Assembly: GCF_964199755.1 (NCBI RefSeq)
Contig: NC_133901.1
Location: 45,849,418-45,913,417 of the forward strand
Length of the DNA: 64,000 nucleotides
Direction: 5' to 3'
Source: Larus michahellis
Taxonomy: Eukaryota > Chordata > Aves > Charadriiformes > Laridae
The notes beneath the pieces were generated by a model that ran no database searches, had not been told where the DNA came from, and was given only the letters and a program-made list of their open reading frames with translations. The position numbers and the translations under genes are program-made. Of this stretch, positions 1 to 10,700 are shown in pieces. Every line of letters begins with the position of its first letter. The stretch's first letter is position 1.

Positions 1-1438
1 TGCGTTTTTTACCTGAAAACAGAATTAAGAATCAAAAAACGAATCAGAGGGAGCAAACTACTTAGTCCACTGTTTTCTTTCCAGGTCACATTCCTTAAGT
101 TCCTAAGGACTATCTGGGACTCAAATTCTTGTCTAGCATATAGATCATCCAACGTGCACTACTGTAGAAGTGCCCGTTTTCAAATGTTTACAATTCTGCT
201 AAATTATAACTTTTGGTGTAAAATTATGAGGTTGAGTACATGTTTTCAAAGGAGTTGTTCGGTCTTTTCCAAAAACAATGCTAATAGCAAAAAAATGTTG
301 TTTGTTTTTTTTTTTTTTGCTTTGGGAAAAAAACAAAAACAAAAAAACAGCTTCTGCTTCTTTAATCTTTATTGCCCCAGAGTTCATACTGTGGATTTTA
401 ACTTACCACATATTTTTGTTCTTTTGATATTACTAGGAAAAATACACTCTGTTCTAGCCTTTAAAAAAATGGAGTAGATTTACATATCAAAAAATTTCTT
501 AACATGCATCCAAATGAGAAAAAAGTACCTACTGTTAACTTGCTTGACTAACTTGAGTTAGCTAACTGAACTTTAGACAACACGAATAACAACTTTAAAC
601 AACTATATACAATGAGTATCATGGGTTTTTTTCTTCAGGTTATCAATTGCAAAATTCAGCCCTTGAGTCCCAGTAGACCAATTAGGAAATCCAATTTAAC
701 TCATTAATTTTCCTATATTTGTCAATTACACCTTGCAAAAAGGAGATTTATTAGTAAAAGTCTCTGAAAAGTCTACCTGCAGCAAACATACAGTTGTCTG
801 TGTCCGAGAAAGACCTCCCTCACAAATTGGTTCCTTGAGCTGCTGTGGGCTGTGCTCCCCCTAGAACCTCAGTGATCTCCCTGGTAATATTCAGTATGAA
901 GGGAACAGACCAACACAGGTGGAAATTGGGACTGAAAACTTAACAAAAAGGAAGAGAAACTGACTGGGGGTGAGGTGCAGAAGTGTAACTGGAAATGGCT
1001 TTACAAATTAATTATTGCCTTATGAAAGGAAGGGACACAAAAACAGGACTATAGGACAGTGAATCTGAAAGAATGGGAAATGCATGCAGAAGTTATGATG
1101 AAGCCAGACAAAAACAGTCCAAAAGGGAAAACAGAACCCAGTGGAGAAGGAAAATTTGGGAAAAGCTTGGAAGAAACCGGAGAAAAAAAAAGCCAGAAAG
1201 GAAAAAAACGCACCAGAATTAGGATCCAAGCAGGGTGGAAAGCAAGTTTAGAGAGACAAGTTCCCCAAAAGCCTAAATCTCACTCTTTTACTGTTAATAA
1301 GCATGCCTGGTAACACATTCAAATACTTTCTTCAATGTGACCAAAAATTATGAGAACACGAACACATCTCAGCTCTAAAAGCAGGACAAATAAAGAATGC
1401 AAAATTAGTACTTCCATTTCTCATATCTTTGTTCTCAC
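1..1438 (-). other. BMS1 intron 2 (part)
   Basis: No coding exon recognised. Contains an A/T-rich stretch around 300-350 and a purine-rich segment around 1060-1220 whose open frames look like chance. Confidence 0.7.
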
Positions 1439-1629
1439 CTGAAACAATTGTAACAGGACCCCGGATTTCAACCAGTTTTTGCCTTGTGAAGTTCTTAATG
1501 AGACACTTTATTACAGTGCTCTTCCCAACCTTGGGAGGGCCAACTACAACCACCACCACAGGAGGTGGCTCCAAAGGAGTACGGTCAACCACAGGAATGT
1601 GATGTTTTTTAGTCTTCAAATCCTGAGTT
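1439..1629 (-). CDS. BMS1: BMS1 coding exon 2 with GTPase P-loop
   Basis: The acceptor ttctcag|AACTCAG restores the reading frame (Arg59, then TQDLKTKKHHIP). The exon contains the G1 motif GPPKVGKST and ends TCAG|gtgagaac in phase 1. Confidence 0.94.
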
Positions 1630-2196
1630 CTGAGAATAAATTTGCAAAAAATAAACGGAAGAACTTAAAAACCAGTAATGTTTATTCTTTGAATGTCTTC
1701 AGTATTTGCAAAAGCTTGGACACAAAGGTCCACCAAGAGCTCAGATACTAATATGTATGTGGAACTCCCACCAGGCCTAAGGCGCTATATGCATTTTTTT
1801 TTCCATTAAGACTAACACAGCTCTACCAAGTAACACGTATGTAGAAAGCATCACACTTCTGACACATGCATAAACTACAACACAGCCTGGTGAATGACAA
1901 ATGCTATGTGAGGACGCCAGTAAAAATTACACTACGCATATTTCTACACAAAGGAACACCAGCCAACACCTCTCCATCCAACCACCCTGGCATGCTCTAC
2001 AACCAACCCCCATTTCTTACCTATGGAAAGTCCTGGCCATCCGCACAGCGGACTGGACCGTAAAAGCTTTGGGGTTTCTCTTCCGCGCATTCTCCTCGTC
2101 TCCTATTCCTAGCTCATTGAGATAACGTTTCCTTTTCTTCTCTGCCTTTGGCCCGCTATGCTTCACACGATGTTTCTTTTTTTCTTTTTCCTCCAT
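1439..2196 (-). CDS. BMS1: BMS1 ribosome biogenesis factor, coding exons 1-2 (partial)
   Basis: BMS1 is the nucleolar GTPase that acts with RCL1 in the small-subunit processome for 18S rRNA maturation. Coding exon 1 is 2021-2196 and exon 2 is 1439-1629, joined in frame with GT-AG borders. The protein starts MEEKEKKKHRVKHSGPKAEK, a basic, nuclear/nucleolar-type N-terminus. Exon 2 carries a proline/valine stretch and then the P-loop GPPKVGKST at about residues 89-97, followed by RGPVTIVSG. The ATG at 2196 has G at -3 and G at +4 and begins at the family's usual position. Exon 2 ends with one base of a Gly codon, and the next exon lies beyond the left edge; no further BMS1 exon was found in 1-1438. 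The family protein is about 1,280 aa, so only about 10% is here. Identification rests on recall of the vertebrate BMS1 N-terminus. Confidence 0.96.
2021..2196 (-). CDS. BMS1: BMS1 coding exon 1
   Basis: Encodes residues 1-58 plus two bases of codon 59. The donor is CATAG|gtaag. Lysine/arginine-rich segments KEKKKHR and KAEKKRKRY are the likely nucleolar targeting signals. Confidence 0.94.
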
Positions 2197-2319
2197 CTCA
2201 CTCCTTCAACAGTTCTTCACAACCGGTATGGCACAGATTGCCTCTGTGTGACACAGAGCGCAGCTGACATGGGAAGAAGACACAGTTAGCACACACAGCT
2301 CACAGCACACCTGTGAGAA

Positions 2320-3085
2320 AACCGCCGCGCTGTGCAAACGTGGCTTAACCATCTCGGGCAAAAACCAGCCAATTTACGCCCTGGCTGGCCTCACACGGAA
2401 AGCACCGAGGCTCTCGAGGGTAAAGCAGTTCTCCTGGCAACCCCCAGGCCCTGTGCCGGCCCCCACGGCCCCGGGGCCGGGCCCAGGCCGGGAGGCAGGT
2501 CTCCGGGCAGGCCGGCAGCCTGCTCCCGGCGGGGCGGGGGGCCGCTACTTCACTCCGGGCAAAGCCGACTTCCAAGGCCAGGGCGGCAGGGAGCTGCCGG
2601 GCGGGCCGTCCCCAAGCCCCCTGAGGAGAGGAAGGAGAGGGTCACGCCGACTGCACTGTCCCCTGCGGGCCGCCGGCACCACCGCCACCTACCCTTGCGC
2701 TGTCCCGCCGCCCGGTCCGCGTGTGCCCGCACCGACGCGCCCGCAATGGAGGCCCCCCGGAAACAAGCGGCTGCGTCCGCAGTTCCGGGGGAAGCGGCGG
2801 AGCCCTATTGCCGGTGCACACACGGCGGCGCCCCGACGGGGCGGGCTCCACAGGGTGGGGCGGGCTCCGCGGGGTTGGGCGGGACGGGACCGCGGGACAC
2901 CGGGACCGCGGGACACCGGGACCGCGGGACACCGGGACCGCGGGACACCGGGACCCGGGCCGGGACCGCGCCCCGGTTGTGAACCAATGGCTTTGCCGGC
3001 AGAGCGGTGAGGGTCCGTGCTGTGAAGCCGCCCGGCAGTGTCGTCCCCGCAGCAACGCGCTGAGGGGGAGAGCGGGCTCCGCCGT
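2320..3085. promoter_or_regulatory. CpG island and promoter region of BMS1
   Basis: A GC- and CpG-rich block begins just upstream of the BMS1 start codon. It includes a CCAAT element at about 2984-2988 and GC boxes. No TATA box is evident, as expected for a housekeeping promoter. Long open frames on both strands here are composition artefacts. The transcription start cannot be placed by eye. Confidence 0.7.
2886..2949. repeat. 16-bp GC minisatellite, four copies
   Basis: Four perfect tandem copies of GGGACCGCGGGACACC occupy 2886-2901, 2902-2917, 2918-2933 and 2934-2949, with partial units on both sides. The array lies inside the BMS1 CpG island, about 0.7 kb upstream of the start codon. Confidence 0.95.
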
Positions 3086-5340
3086 GGCCCCAGAAGTCAG
3101 TGTGGAAAAGATCTTTTTATTAAAAAAAAAAGATTCTTACTAAGGACCACAGGAGGGCAAACAAGTCAGAGGGTGAAAAAAAACCTATGAAGGGCTTTCC
3201 AGTGCTATGAACTCGGACGGAATGTACTTCGGTGTGGTTTTTTTCAGACAGGGAGCCCAGCACCCCGTAAGGACGTAACGGCCCACAGGAGCCGGGGTGC
3301 TCCAGGCGAGGCGTGAGCAGTTGTCATCTCAGGCATGCGCCTACAGGCCCTGCTTAATTAAGTGAAGAGCCCTCTCCCGGGTAATTTGCCTTATACCAAG
3401 AAACAGGGAGGAGCAGAGCTGTTAAAGAGGTGTCCAGGTCGTGGTGTCCCTGCTGCGATGGCCAGATCCTGCCTCCCAGCGGGCGGCTTCCAGCGAGGGG
3501 GGACCGTGGCTGTCACCCCAGTCCTGCGGCTGCAGGAGGTGGCTGAGGAGAGAGGACAGCACTTCGAAAGCTCCCACAAAGGGAGTAACTGGAGACGCCT
3601 GGCAGTGTGGTAGGCCCAGTCTGACTATGAACCACATTAGTAACTCTGCCTCCTCACTATCTCTCTTTGAAAAGTCATATGGAAGAAAAATAAGTTTTCA
3701 AAATTCCTCCTTTCTTCTGTAAAGAGGAGCATTTTACAGGCAGCAGAAGGGTGGTCCAATACTGAATTCCTGCCCTACCTCTTCCTCAGCGTCATCTACT
3801 CATATGAAAAGGGATGCTTTTGGCACGCAAGTCCAGGGGAAGCTACTAACACCATTGCTGTGAAAGTACTTCCTCCTAGGTGTTGAATAAGCATGTAATT
3901 TGTGTTCTGTCATTCTCTACCTCATAGCAAGGAGTGAAAGTTTACAGAAAGATCCCAAGTGAGCGTCGCATCTGACTGCTCTGCACAGATTTTTCTTATT
4001 TGTGAAATACATGCTTGGTAGGTCTGTGAAAAGCAACTTGTAACAAAATAAAGAATGCCAGCAACTTACAGGAAAGCTCTGCCCTGAGCAGTAGGTAGCG
4101 CTGTGATAGGAGAATGATTTATTTTTTCTTGCACTTGCTCTTGAGAACTATTCAGACTGTATTCCACTTCAGTGTTGGAAACATGGGTTTGCTAATAAGG
4201 GAAGACTGTTCCCTACACCAGATGAAGAGCTTGTAATGCCCAATATTATTAGAGCAGCCAGGAGTGACAGCTCAATGCTCAGCGCCTGACACAGCTGCCT
4301 TGGTGTGGTTGTGGGAGCTTTGACAGAATAGTATGTCTGCAGAGAGAGAGAGAGAGAGGGAAAAGAGCTGGATGCGCTACAGAGACCAGGCTCACTTAGG
4401 AGAATCTGTAAGTGACCCTCCAATTATTTACCTCAGACCCCTATGAGATAAGAGGTGCTGGTTACCATGCATCAAGACCAGCAGGGAGGATACCATGGCA
4501 AGACACGCTGCTTCCTCCAGGGAGGAACCAAAAGCCCACATCCTTCTTGGTTTAGTGGAGCATGCTGTTCTTTCAGATGTCCTTTTTTCTCTTTGACTCA
4601 CTCTTTCTTTATGAAACAAGGCTGTTTTGCTACACTTTTGAACACCAGTCTCTGTCTGTGCCTGGGAACAAATCTCACTTCTCATTAAGTCAGTCTTATG
4701 AGGGAGAGGAGTATATGTAAATAAAGAAGTAAGTCCTAATGCAGTTTTAAAAAAGTTTACTAAAGGAGTCATATATACAATCATAAATACAATCATCACC
4801 TTGTACTTAGCTCTCAGATAGAACTTTTTGTGTTCAAAGTGCCTTGCCGCTATGGTTCTTCCGTGATACATGAGTGCATTCCAATTCTTGAGGTCAAGGC
4901 AGCAAATTTAAATGGCTTCTTCACAACCACAGCTAAAAATTCCTGACAAAAGTCAGGACTAATTTTCTGGACTTCTTGTGTACACATCTTAATAGACAGC
5001 TTCTTCACAGAGATATCAACTATATTAATAAAATAATGGTCTGCGTTTAAGTTTTATTTTTATTCTGTTTTATTCTGTTTCTTTTGTTCTATAATTAAGT
5101 TAATAACACACATGTTAAAATCTAGGCATACTTAAATATTCCAGAGCCACAATTTAAGCATAAGAAAGGGTTTGCACATACAGTTTTCAGCATCCTCGGC
5201 CTGATATTGCTTTAATGCACAACCATGGCAGCTCTGCAGAGATACACGCGAAAAACACTTCCATGATTACAGTGGTCTTCCAGATGGCCATGGATCCCGA
5301 GGAGTCTAAAAACAGGCTCAATGTGCAAATGCAAAGATGG
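3086..5340. other. Spacer between BMS1 promoter and DUX 3' end
   Basis: No gene recognised. A 147-codon minus-strand open frame at 4428-4871 has no recognisable domain and no splice support. A (GA)n run lies at about 4340-4358. Confidence 0.55.
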
Positions 5341-5347
5341 AACACAA

Positions 5348-5353
5348 TTTATT
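5348..5353 (-). terminator. Candidate polyadenylation signal for the DUX-family gene
   Basis: AATAAA on the minus strand, about 820 bp past the stop codon. Further AATAAA matches lie at 5053-5058, 5059-5064 and 5069-5074. Which one is used cannot be told from sequence. Confidence 0.35.
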
Positions 5354-6174
5354 TTTTTCTGTGAGTGCAGTTCTACAAGTTCATTATCACCCAGGTAGAA
5401 AAACCTTCATTTGGCAAATAGAAAACTACAATTTAAAAAATATGACAATTTGAAAAAAAATATACAAAAGGAAATTGCAAAAATATTGCCTTTTAAAAGG
5501 CTACACACGTGGTCATCTTAAAATGGTAACATTAAGTATCTAGGAAAAGACCAGCAGTGTTCTTTATCAGGAGCACACCTAAAATGCAAACACACCCAGT
5601 GAGCCGTCCCCTGCCACCACCAAGGCTGCTTTTCCCATGCTTGTTCCCCTCTCACGTTAACGCTTTCTCCATTAAAAGCTATAAATAAGTCTGTTTTCTA
5701 CAGATTTCTTAAGTTAAAGTAAGTGAATTCCGACCAGTATAGAAATAAAACACAGTGCAGTAAGGCCACAAAAGCAATGTCCCAAGCCTCCTGGCAGAAT
5801 TAGTCCAGCACAGACTGAACACAGAAAGAGTACATCTTCAGTACCAATGTATTTGTGAAGAAGATCAGTCTATACATGCAAGTTAATGCGAGGCTGCCAA
5901 TAACCAAAGGCAGGCAGGAATACTGCAAGCAGCTTGGCGACAGCTCCTGCTGGATGGGGTCGGGAGGCAGCACACGTTCGCCAGGTTCTTCTCCTGTGGC
6001 CCTCGCTAACTTCGCTTATCTTCCTTCCCCTTCCAGACAGCGCGCAGAACTCAGAGCAAGCGCTCCACACTTAGACCTGCAAAACCTCTAGCCACTTTGG
6101 ACAATGCTGCCAATCGAACAAAAAAAAAAACACCACATTAATTTTTCATCGGGCAAGCAGACCCGCTGTCAGTT

Positions 6175-7107
6175 TCATGTGTGACCCACATGACAGGTTG
6201 AACTCTGGCCACCACAAGCAAAAAGGTAACTTTTTGGCCTACCTTGCTCCCCATTTTGCTCATTCTCAAACAGCAAATCTAACCCAGTTCCCAAAATTTC
6301 ATTTCTCATGCCCAGCCAGTGAGGGTCGTAGTCATTTACTGTCTCCAGCAGCTGCTGCCCATACGATGGGCCTGGAGCGGCAAGCGTCCCTTGATACCCC
6401 CCTTCATGTTTTGGAAGTACCAAAGGAGGACTACCGTGACTAGCTGCGACCAGAGGTGGACTGTGCCTTATCTGCTCGAGCTCAAGCTTAGATTCCCCTT
6501 CACCGTAACTGGAGCCCTTCCCAAAGGGAGAAGGATTTGACTTGATATACAAACAGTTCTCATCACCCAGGCCCTGGCTGGCACCTAAGTAGTTTAAGAC
6601 AGGCCTCCTATACATGTTCTCTTTCGCTGCCAGGTACTGGTGATCTTCTATACAAGACTGGAACACATCTGCGTCTGAGTAGTAGCTTTCAGGGAAAGAT
6701 GTCTTCAGGTAGGGATACTCCTGCGCCTGCTGCGGTGGCAGCGAGAGCTGGGGGGCACACCCCACGCTCCCCACACCCAGCGGCGCCCCTCTTCCCAGGC
6801 AGTCCAGACCCCCGTGAGCTGGGGTCTGCCCCCAGGTCTGACCCGGGGCTCCAAAGGTGTTATCCAAGCTCCTGAAATGAGTATCCAGCCTGGCGTTCGG
6901 CTGACCGGCATAACCCTGGTGCCCTCCTGGCAGGCCGGGCTGCGGGTGGAGGAGGCTCTGCTCTGGCCCGAGACCCTGCGCCGTCGTCCGGGAGCCGGGG
7001 ACGCAGCGGGCCGGCTTCTGCTTGCCACAAGCCGGCTTGGGGTAGGCGGCGGCGGCTTCGCTCTTCTTGTGGTTGAGCTGCCGGGCTCTCCTGTTCTGGA
7101 ACCACAC
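6175..7107 (-). CDS. sDUX: DUX-family exon 2 (recognition helix and C-terminal domain)
   Basis: Begins GTGTGGTTCCAGAAC (VWFQN) after acceptor cctcgcag and stays open for 310 codons to a stop at 6175-6177. An internal GCAAG|gtaggc match near the 3' end (about 6240) could act as a donor. It would replace the last roughly 20 residues, so the exact C-terminus is uncertain. Confidence 0.85.
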   Translation of the reverse strand: MWFQNRRARQLNHKKSEAAAAYPKPACGKQKPARCVPGSRTTAQGLGPEQSLLHPQPGLPGGHQGYAGQPNARLDTHFRSLDNTFGAPGQTWGQTPAHGGLDCLGRGAPLGVGSVGCAPQLSLPPQQAQEYPYLKTSFPESYYSDADVFQSCIEDHQYLAAKENMYRRPVLNYLGASQGLGDENCLYIKSNPSPFGKGSSYGEGESKLELEQIRHSPPLVAASHGSPPLVLPKHEGGYQGTLAAPGPSYGQQLLETVNDYDPHWLGMRNEILGTGLDLLFENEQNGEQGRPKSYLFACGGQSSTCHVGHT

Positions 7108-7516
7108 CTGCGAGGAGGCCAGCAGACACTGAGAGACCGCCCGCCCGGCCGAGGGAGGCGGCCCCGCTGCCCGCCCTCCGGCTCTTCCTCCCTCCCGCCC
7201 CTCTCACCTGGATCCTGGACTCGGGGATGTCGGTGAGGCCGGAGAGCTGCTCCCGCAGGGCGATGCCGGGGTAGGGCTCCTTCTCGAAGGCGCGGACCAG
7301 CAGCTCCAGCTGGGCCTTGCTGAAGGTGGTCCGCTTCCGCCGGCCGCCCTCCCGCCCGGCGCCAGCGGGACGCGCCCGGGCCTGGCCGGCGGCGAGCGGG
7401 GAGCGGCGGTCGGCGCCCGGCCGGGCTCCCCCTGCCCCGGCCCCGCCGCCGAGCCTCCCCGGGCTGCGGGCGGGCTCGACGGGTCCGGGACAGGCGGTCA
7501 GGCTGGCGAGCTCCAT
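6175..7516 (-). CDS. sDUX: Single-homeobox DUX-family homeodomain protein
   Basis: Two exons, 7208-7516 and 6175-7107, encode 413 aa. The homeodomain (about residues 59-118) reads RRKRTTFSKAQLELLVRAFE, then PYPGI, PESRIQ and VWFQNRRARQ. The PYPGIA-RE, PESRIQ and QNRRAR signatures match DUX4 homeodomain 2 and the DUXA/B/C proteins. A GT-AG intron splits the homeobox between homeodomain positions 46 and 47, as in intron-bearing DUX and other paired-class genes. Only one homeodomain is present, since exon 1 upstream of it is Gly/Ala/Pro/Arg-rich linker. That matches the single-homeobox DUX described from non-mammalian vertebrates. Mammalian relatives are transcription factors of the early embryo and germ line. 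The C-terminal domain is long and low-complexity, ending near LGTGLDLLFENEQ, which could be an activation region by analogy with DUX4. The start MELASL lies just downstream of a plausible core promoter; an in-frame ATG farther upstream at 7690 is less likely. Confidence 0.85.
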
Positions 7517-7660
7517 GCGGGCCGAGGTCTGCGGGGCGGCACAGGCCGCTCCCCGCCTTATGAGCCCTCCGCCCCGGGCCTTGGCGACCCCCACCCGCCC
7601 GGGCCGGCCCCGCCAATGGGGCCGGGGCCGCCGAGGGTGACTCAGAGCCGTCTCCCACAC
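6890..7660 (-). promoter_or_regulatory. DUX-family CpG island and core promoter
   Basis: On the minus strand a CCATTGG box (7613-7619), a GGGGCGG GC box and a TATA-like CTCATAAG (7558-7565) precede the chosen ATG at 7516 in the usual order. The TATA-like element lies about 40 bp upstream of the ATG, implying a very short 5' leader. The island extends over exon 1. Confidence 0.5.
7208..7516 (-). CDS. sDUX: DUX-family exon 1 (N-terminal 3/4 of homeodomain)
   Basis: Codes for 103 residues ending PESRIQ, with donor CAG|gtgagag. The first 58 residues are rich in Gly, Ala, Pro and Arg and have no fold I recognise. Confidence 0.85.
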
Positions 7661-7779
7661 CTCCATTGTCATCCCATCATCAAAATACACATAATGAGGT
7701 CTCGCCCCACCGAAGGAGCCAAAGCGTCTCCTGGCGAAGCCCCCGCTGCCGCCACAAACCCATCCACCTTTCTTTAATT

Positions 7780-10700
7780 CAAATGGGGAGTGGATAATTT
7801 AATGAAGTTATCTTACACCTTCGCCTTCGGTTTGTCCCCTTCTCTTCACACCGCAGGCCTGGGGCTCCCTCGGATGCGGGGAGGCCTCCACACCGCCCTT
7901 CTCCCAGAGGGAAACCATCCCATCTCCTACCGCAGCCTGGTGACAAGCCCTTGTCTTCCCCGTTTAGCAGCCCTACTCCCATTCCCATCCATGGGACGTT
8001 TCTCATCAACTTAACTGCAGTAAATAAAACGCTGGTGGCTTTACTAGACATTGGGTCAAAACCCAGCGTTGACAGTGAAGGACGAAGGCTCTGCCAGCAC
8101 ACTGCGGTCACCGGGGGAGAAGGAGCAGCCTCCCTCCCAGTGCGTCCTGGAGAGCTCAGCACAAGCTCTGCCTTTCCTACGGCTGCTTTTTTCCCCCTCC
8201 AGACAGCTCTACTCATCCAAGTCATGTACAAAACAAGCAAGGTCTGTGCTTTCAGCCCAAGGTGAAATCATGACCAACCTATTAATACAAAAGGGAGGCT
8301 GGAAATACTAAGAGAGCCAAGAGTGACATAAGGACTTACAGGGAGCAACAGTTGCAATGCTGAAAAGGACTAAATGTTAGAACAGGAGTAGAACAGCAAC
8401 AAATCAATTAGTCAATGTAATAATTTGTCAAATGAGGCCATTAATGGATATCACTAAAGGTGCTCAAGAACACCAGCATCATTACTTCATGTGTTTTTCA
8501 CCTCAACGTGTCCCCATTCATTTTTCAGATTTGGCACCCGCTCCAGCCTGCTCTGAAGCTGAAGGGTACAGGGACAAAGTCTGCCAGCTGTTACACACAA
8601 TTTGCATTCTGCAGAGACCAGTACGTCCACCATCCACTTTTGGGTTGAGCTGGGCGGGCGTTCTAACATTACACACACCAGCACAGTGGTTCACAAGAGA
8701 AATTAATGTCCTTTCAGGCAGGGGTGTCAGTCAGCCCCTGCGAGTCCAGTACTCCAGAGACTGGATTCCTTTAGCAGCTCTATCCATTAGGCAAGGTAAA
8801 TGCTCTCAGAAACCACTTTACCTAAATAATGTTTTCAAGCAGAAGTACATAGGAAGGCAGTGTGAATTTCTGAGGGATGACAGCAGCATGTAGCCCAAGA
8901 CATCTGGAAGCAACAGCTTGAAGCTGTTGTTTTTTCTCAGTACTCCTCCCTTTTTTTCTACTGTAGTATTCCCATAAGCCTGGATTGCCATAGCACAGAT
9001 ACATCCCACAAGGTTTCTTTTCTCCCCCAGAGCTCCAGCATAGTTCAGAGTTTTTCCTGTCCACGTATACAATAAAATTTGTATTTAAGCAAAAATTTTC
9101 ATGTGGGAGAAGGGAAAAAAGCAGCCAGGTGGCAAGTGGTTCAGCAATTCTAGGTACAGTCAAGGTGTACTGCTAGTCCTTTGGTTTTAATTCACTTTTA
9201 ATATTCAGATACTTATGTAGGGAAGGATGGGTGAAGGCTCAGACACAATAAGCAAACATATAAAGCTTGGTAGCATAGCTTTATTGACAGTCTTATCTAC
9301 AGAAAATCCAGCTTCGGCTATTCCTTCTTATTTTAAGCATGCAGGGTGCAATTCTACCTGCCTTTAAGCCCCCACATGGCTTCGCACACAGTCCTGTGCA
9401 GGCCACCTCCAGTGCACACTTGACTAGCAAATGAGCAAGCTCACAGAGTTGCTCCTTCCAAAAAACTGATTGCTTTTTTTTTGGTGACCTTAGTTCAAGC
9501 ACCAGCATGGGATGGGGATGCGTAGGAGCAGGGGGCAAAATAGAGCTGGGGAGCCCCAATTTAAACTGGCACAAGAAAGTACAGAATTGCATATCATTTT
9601 TCCATCTTTCTGCAATTCCAATACAACTGTCCGTGGGGTGCGTAATAAACTGGATGAAGGATACCAAGGATGTTTGTAGGGTACAAAGAGATCTTACTTA
9701 TTCAGTCTGGCCACAGGGAAGGCTAGAACAAATGCCGTCATTTTTCTTTATGGATTTCCAATTTTCATGGCAGAAAACATCATCTCATAGGAATAACTAC
9801 AACACAAAGCTGACCCTGCAGGCAACCTGCAACATTGATCTCAAAAGGAGAGGGGGAACCACCCCCTCCAACGCACACATATACACCTTATAGCCACAGC
9901 CAGTGCAGAGGAGATAAGGAGGAGTCAGCAGAGGCTTGCACCGACTTGCACTGCCTGCTAATAGTGCCTGTCCATCACTGGTAGCTAGGTCAAATAGACC
10001 AGGCTTTTGTTAACATCCTCTGGCTACGGAGAGAGCAGTTCACACTTCCCGGAGTTATTGTTTCAGGCACTCCGCCAGGCAGCCTCTTTACACCCTTCAT
10101 TTTCAGAGATATTCTTTGCAATGCTAATTGATAGAGACTTAGATTGCGAGTTCTGTTTTTAAGTGAGATTCCAGGAAAGAAGATGGCAATCTTTGCCTCC
10201 GCCTCCTCTTCCCCCTCTTCTGCTGAAACATATGGACTTGGCCTAACGTAAGAGCTTATTTTTGCTACAGCTACAGTTTGACCATACACTAGTCCAGGCA
10301 ACAGCACTGACCAGCCCTTGCTGCCCATGTTCCCTTGGCAACTGTTTGTGAGCTCCCCCATCTCTTCTCTAAACTGTATTGGGAAAATAGTATTCCCACC
10401 CTGTATTTTTTATTCTTTTCACAAATAGGGGGTTGGCGAGAGTGTGGAGAAAGAAGTAGGAATACCCAAAGCAGCATGCTTAACAAAACCAGCATCTCTT
10501 TGCTTCATAGATTGTCTTCAGGCTCCCACCAAGATCCATGGAATTTTGCTATAGGTTTCAGTAGAGTCCAAGTGCAGAAACTCACTGTGTCCTCTGCCAA
10601 TGTTCCTTTATGCCAGAGTTGCAGTATAAGCGCATCTACAGAGGAATACAAATCACATGTGGAATATGCTGAAAATACAACAAAAGTGAAAGATATGTAT

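Noticed and set aside
2332-3143. Long overlapping open frames on both strands around 2.3-3.1 kb
   Set aside because: CpG-island composition with few stop codons and a 16-bp repeat read in several frames. No domain and no splice support.
4428-4871. 147-codon minus-strand frame upstream of BMS1
   Set aside because: No recognisable family, no CpG or core promoter, no splice context.
8432-8893. 153-codon plus-strand frame
   Set aside because: No domain and atypical composition. No sign of a promoter or polyadenylation signal.
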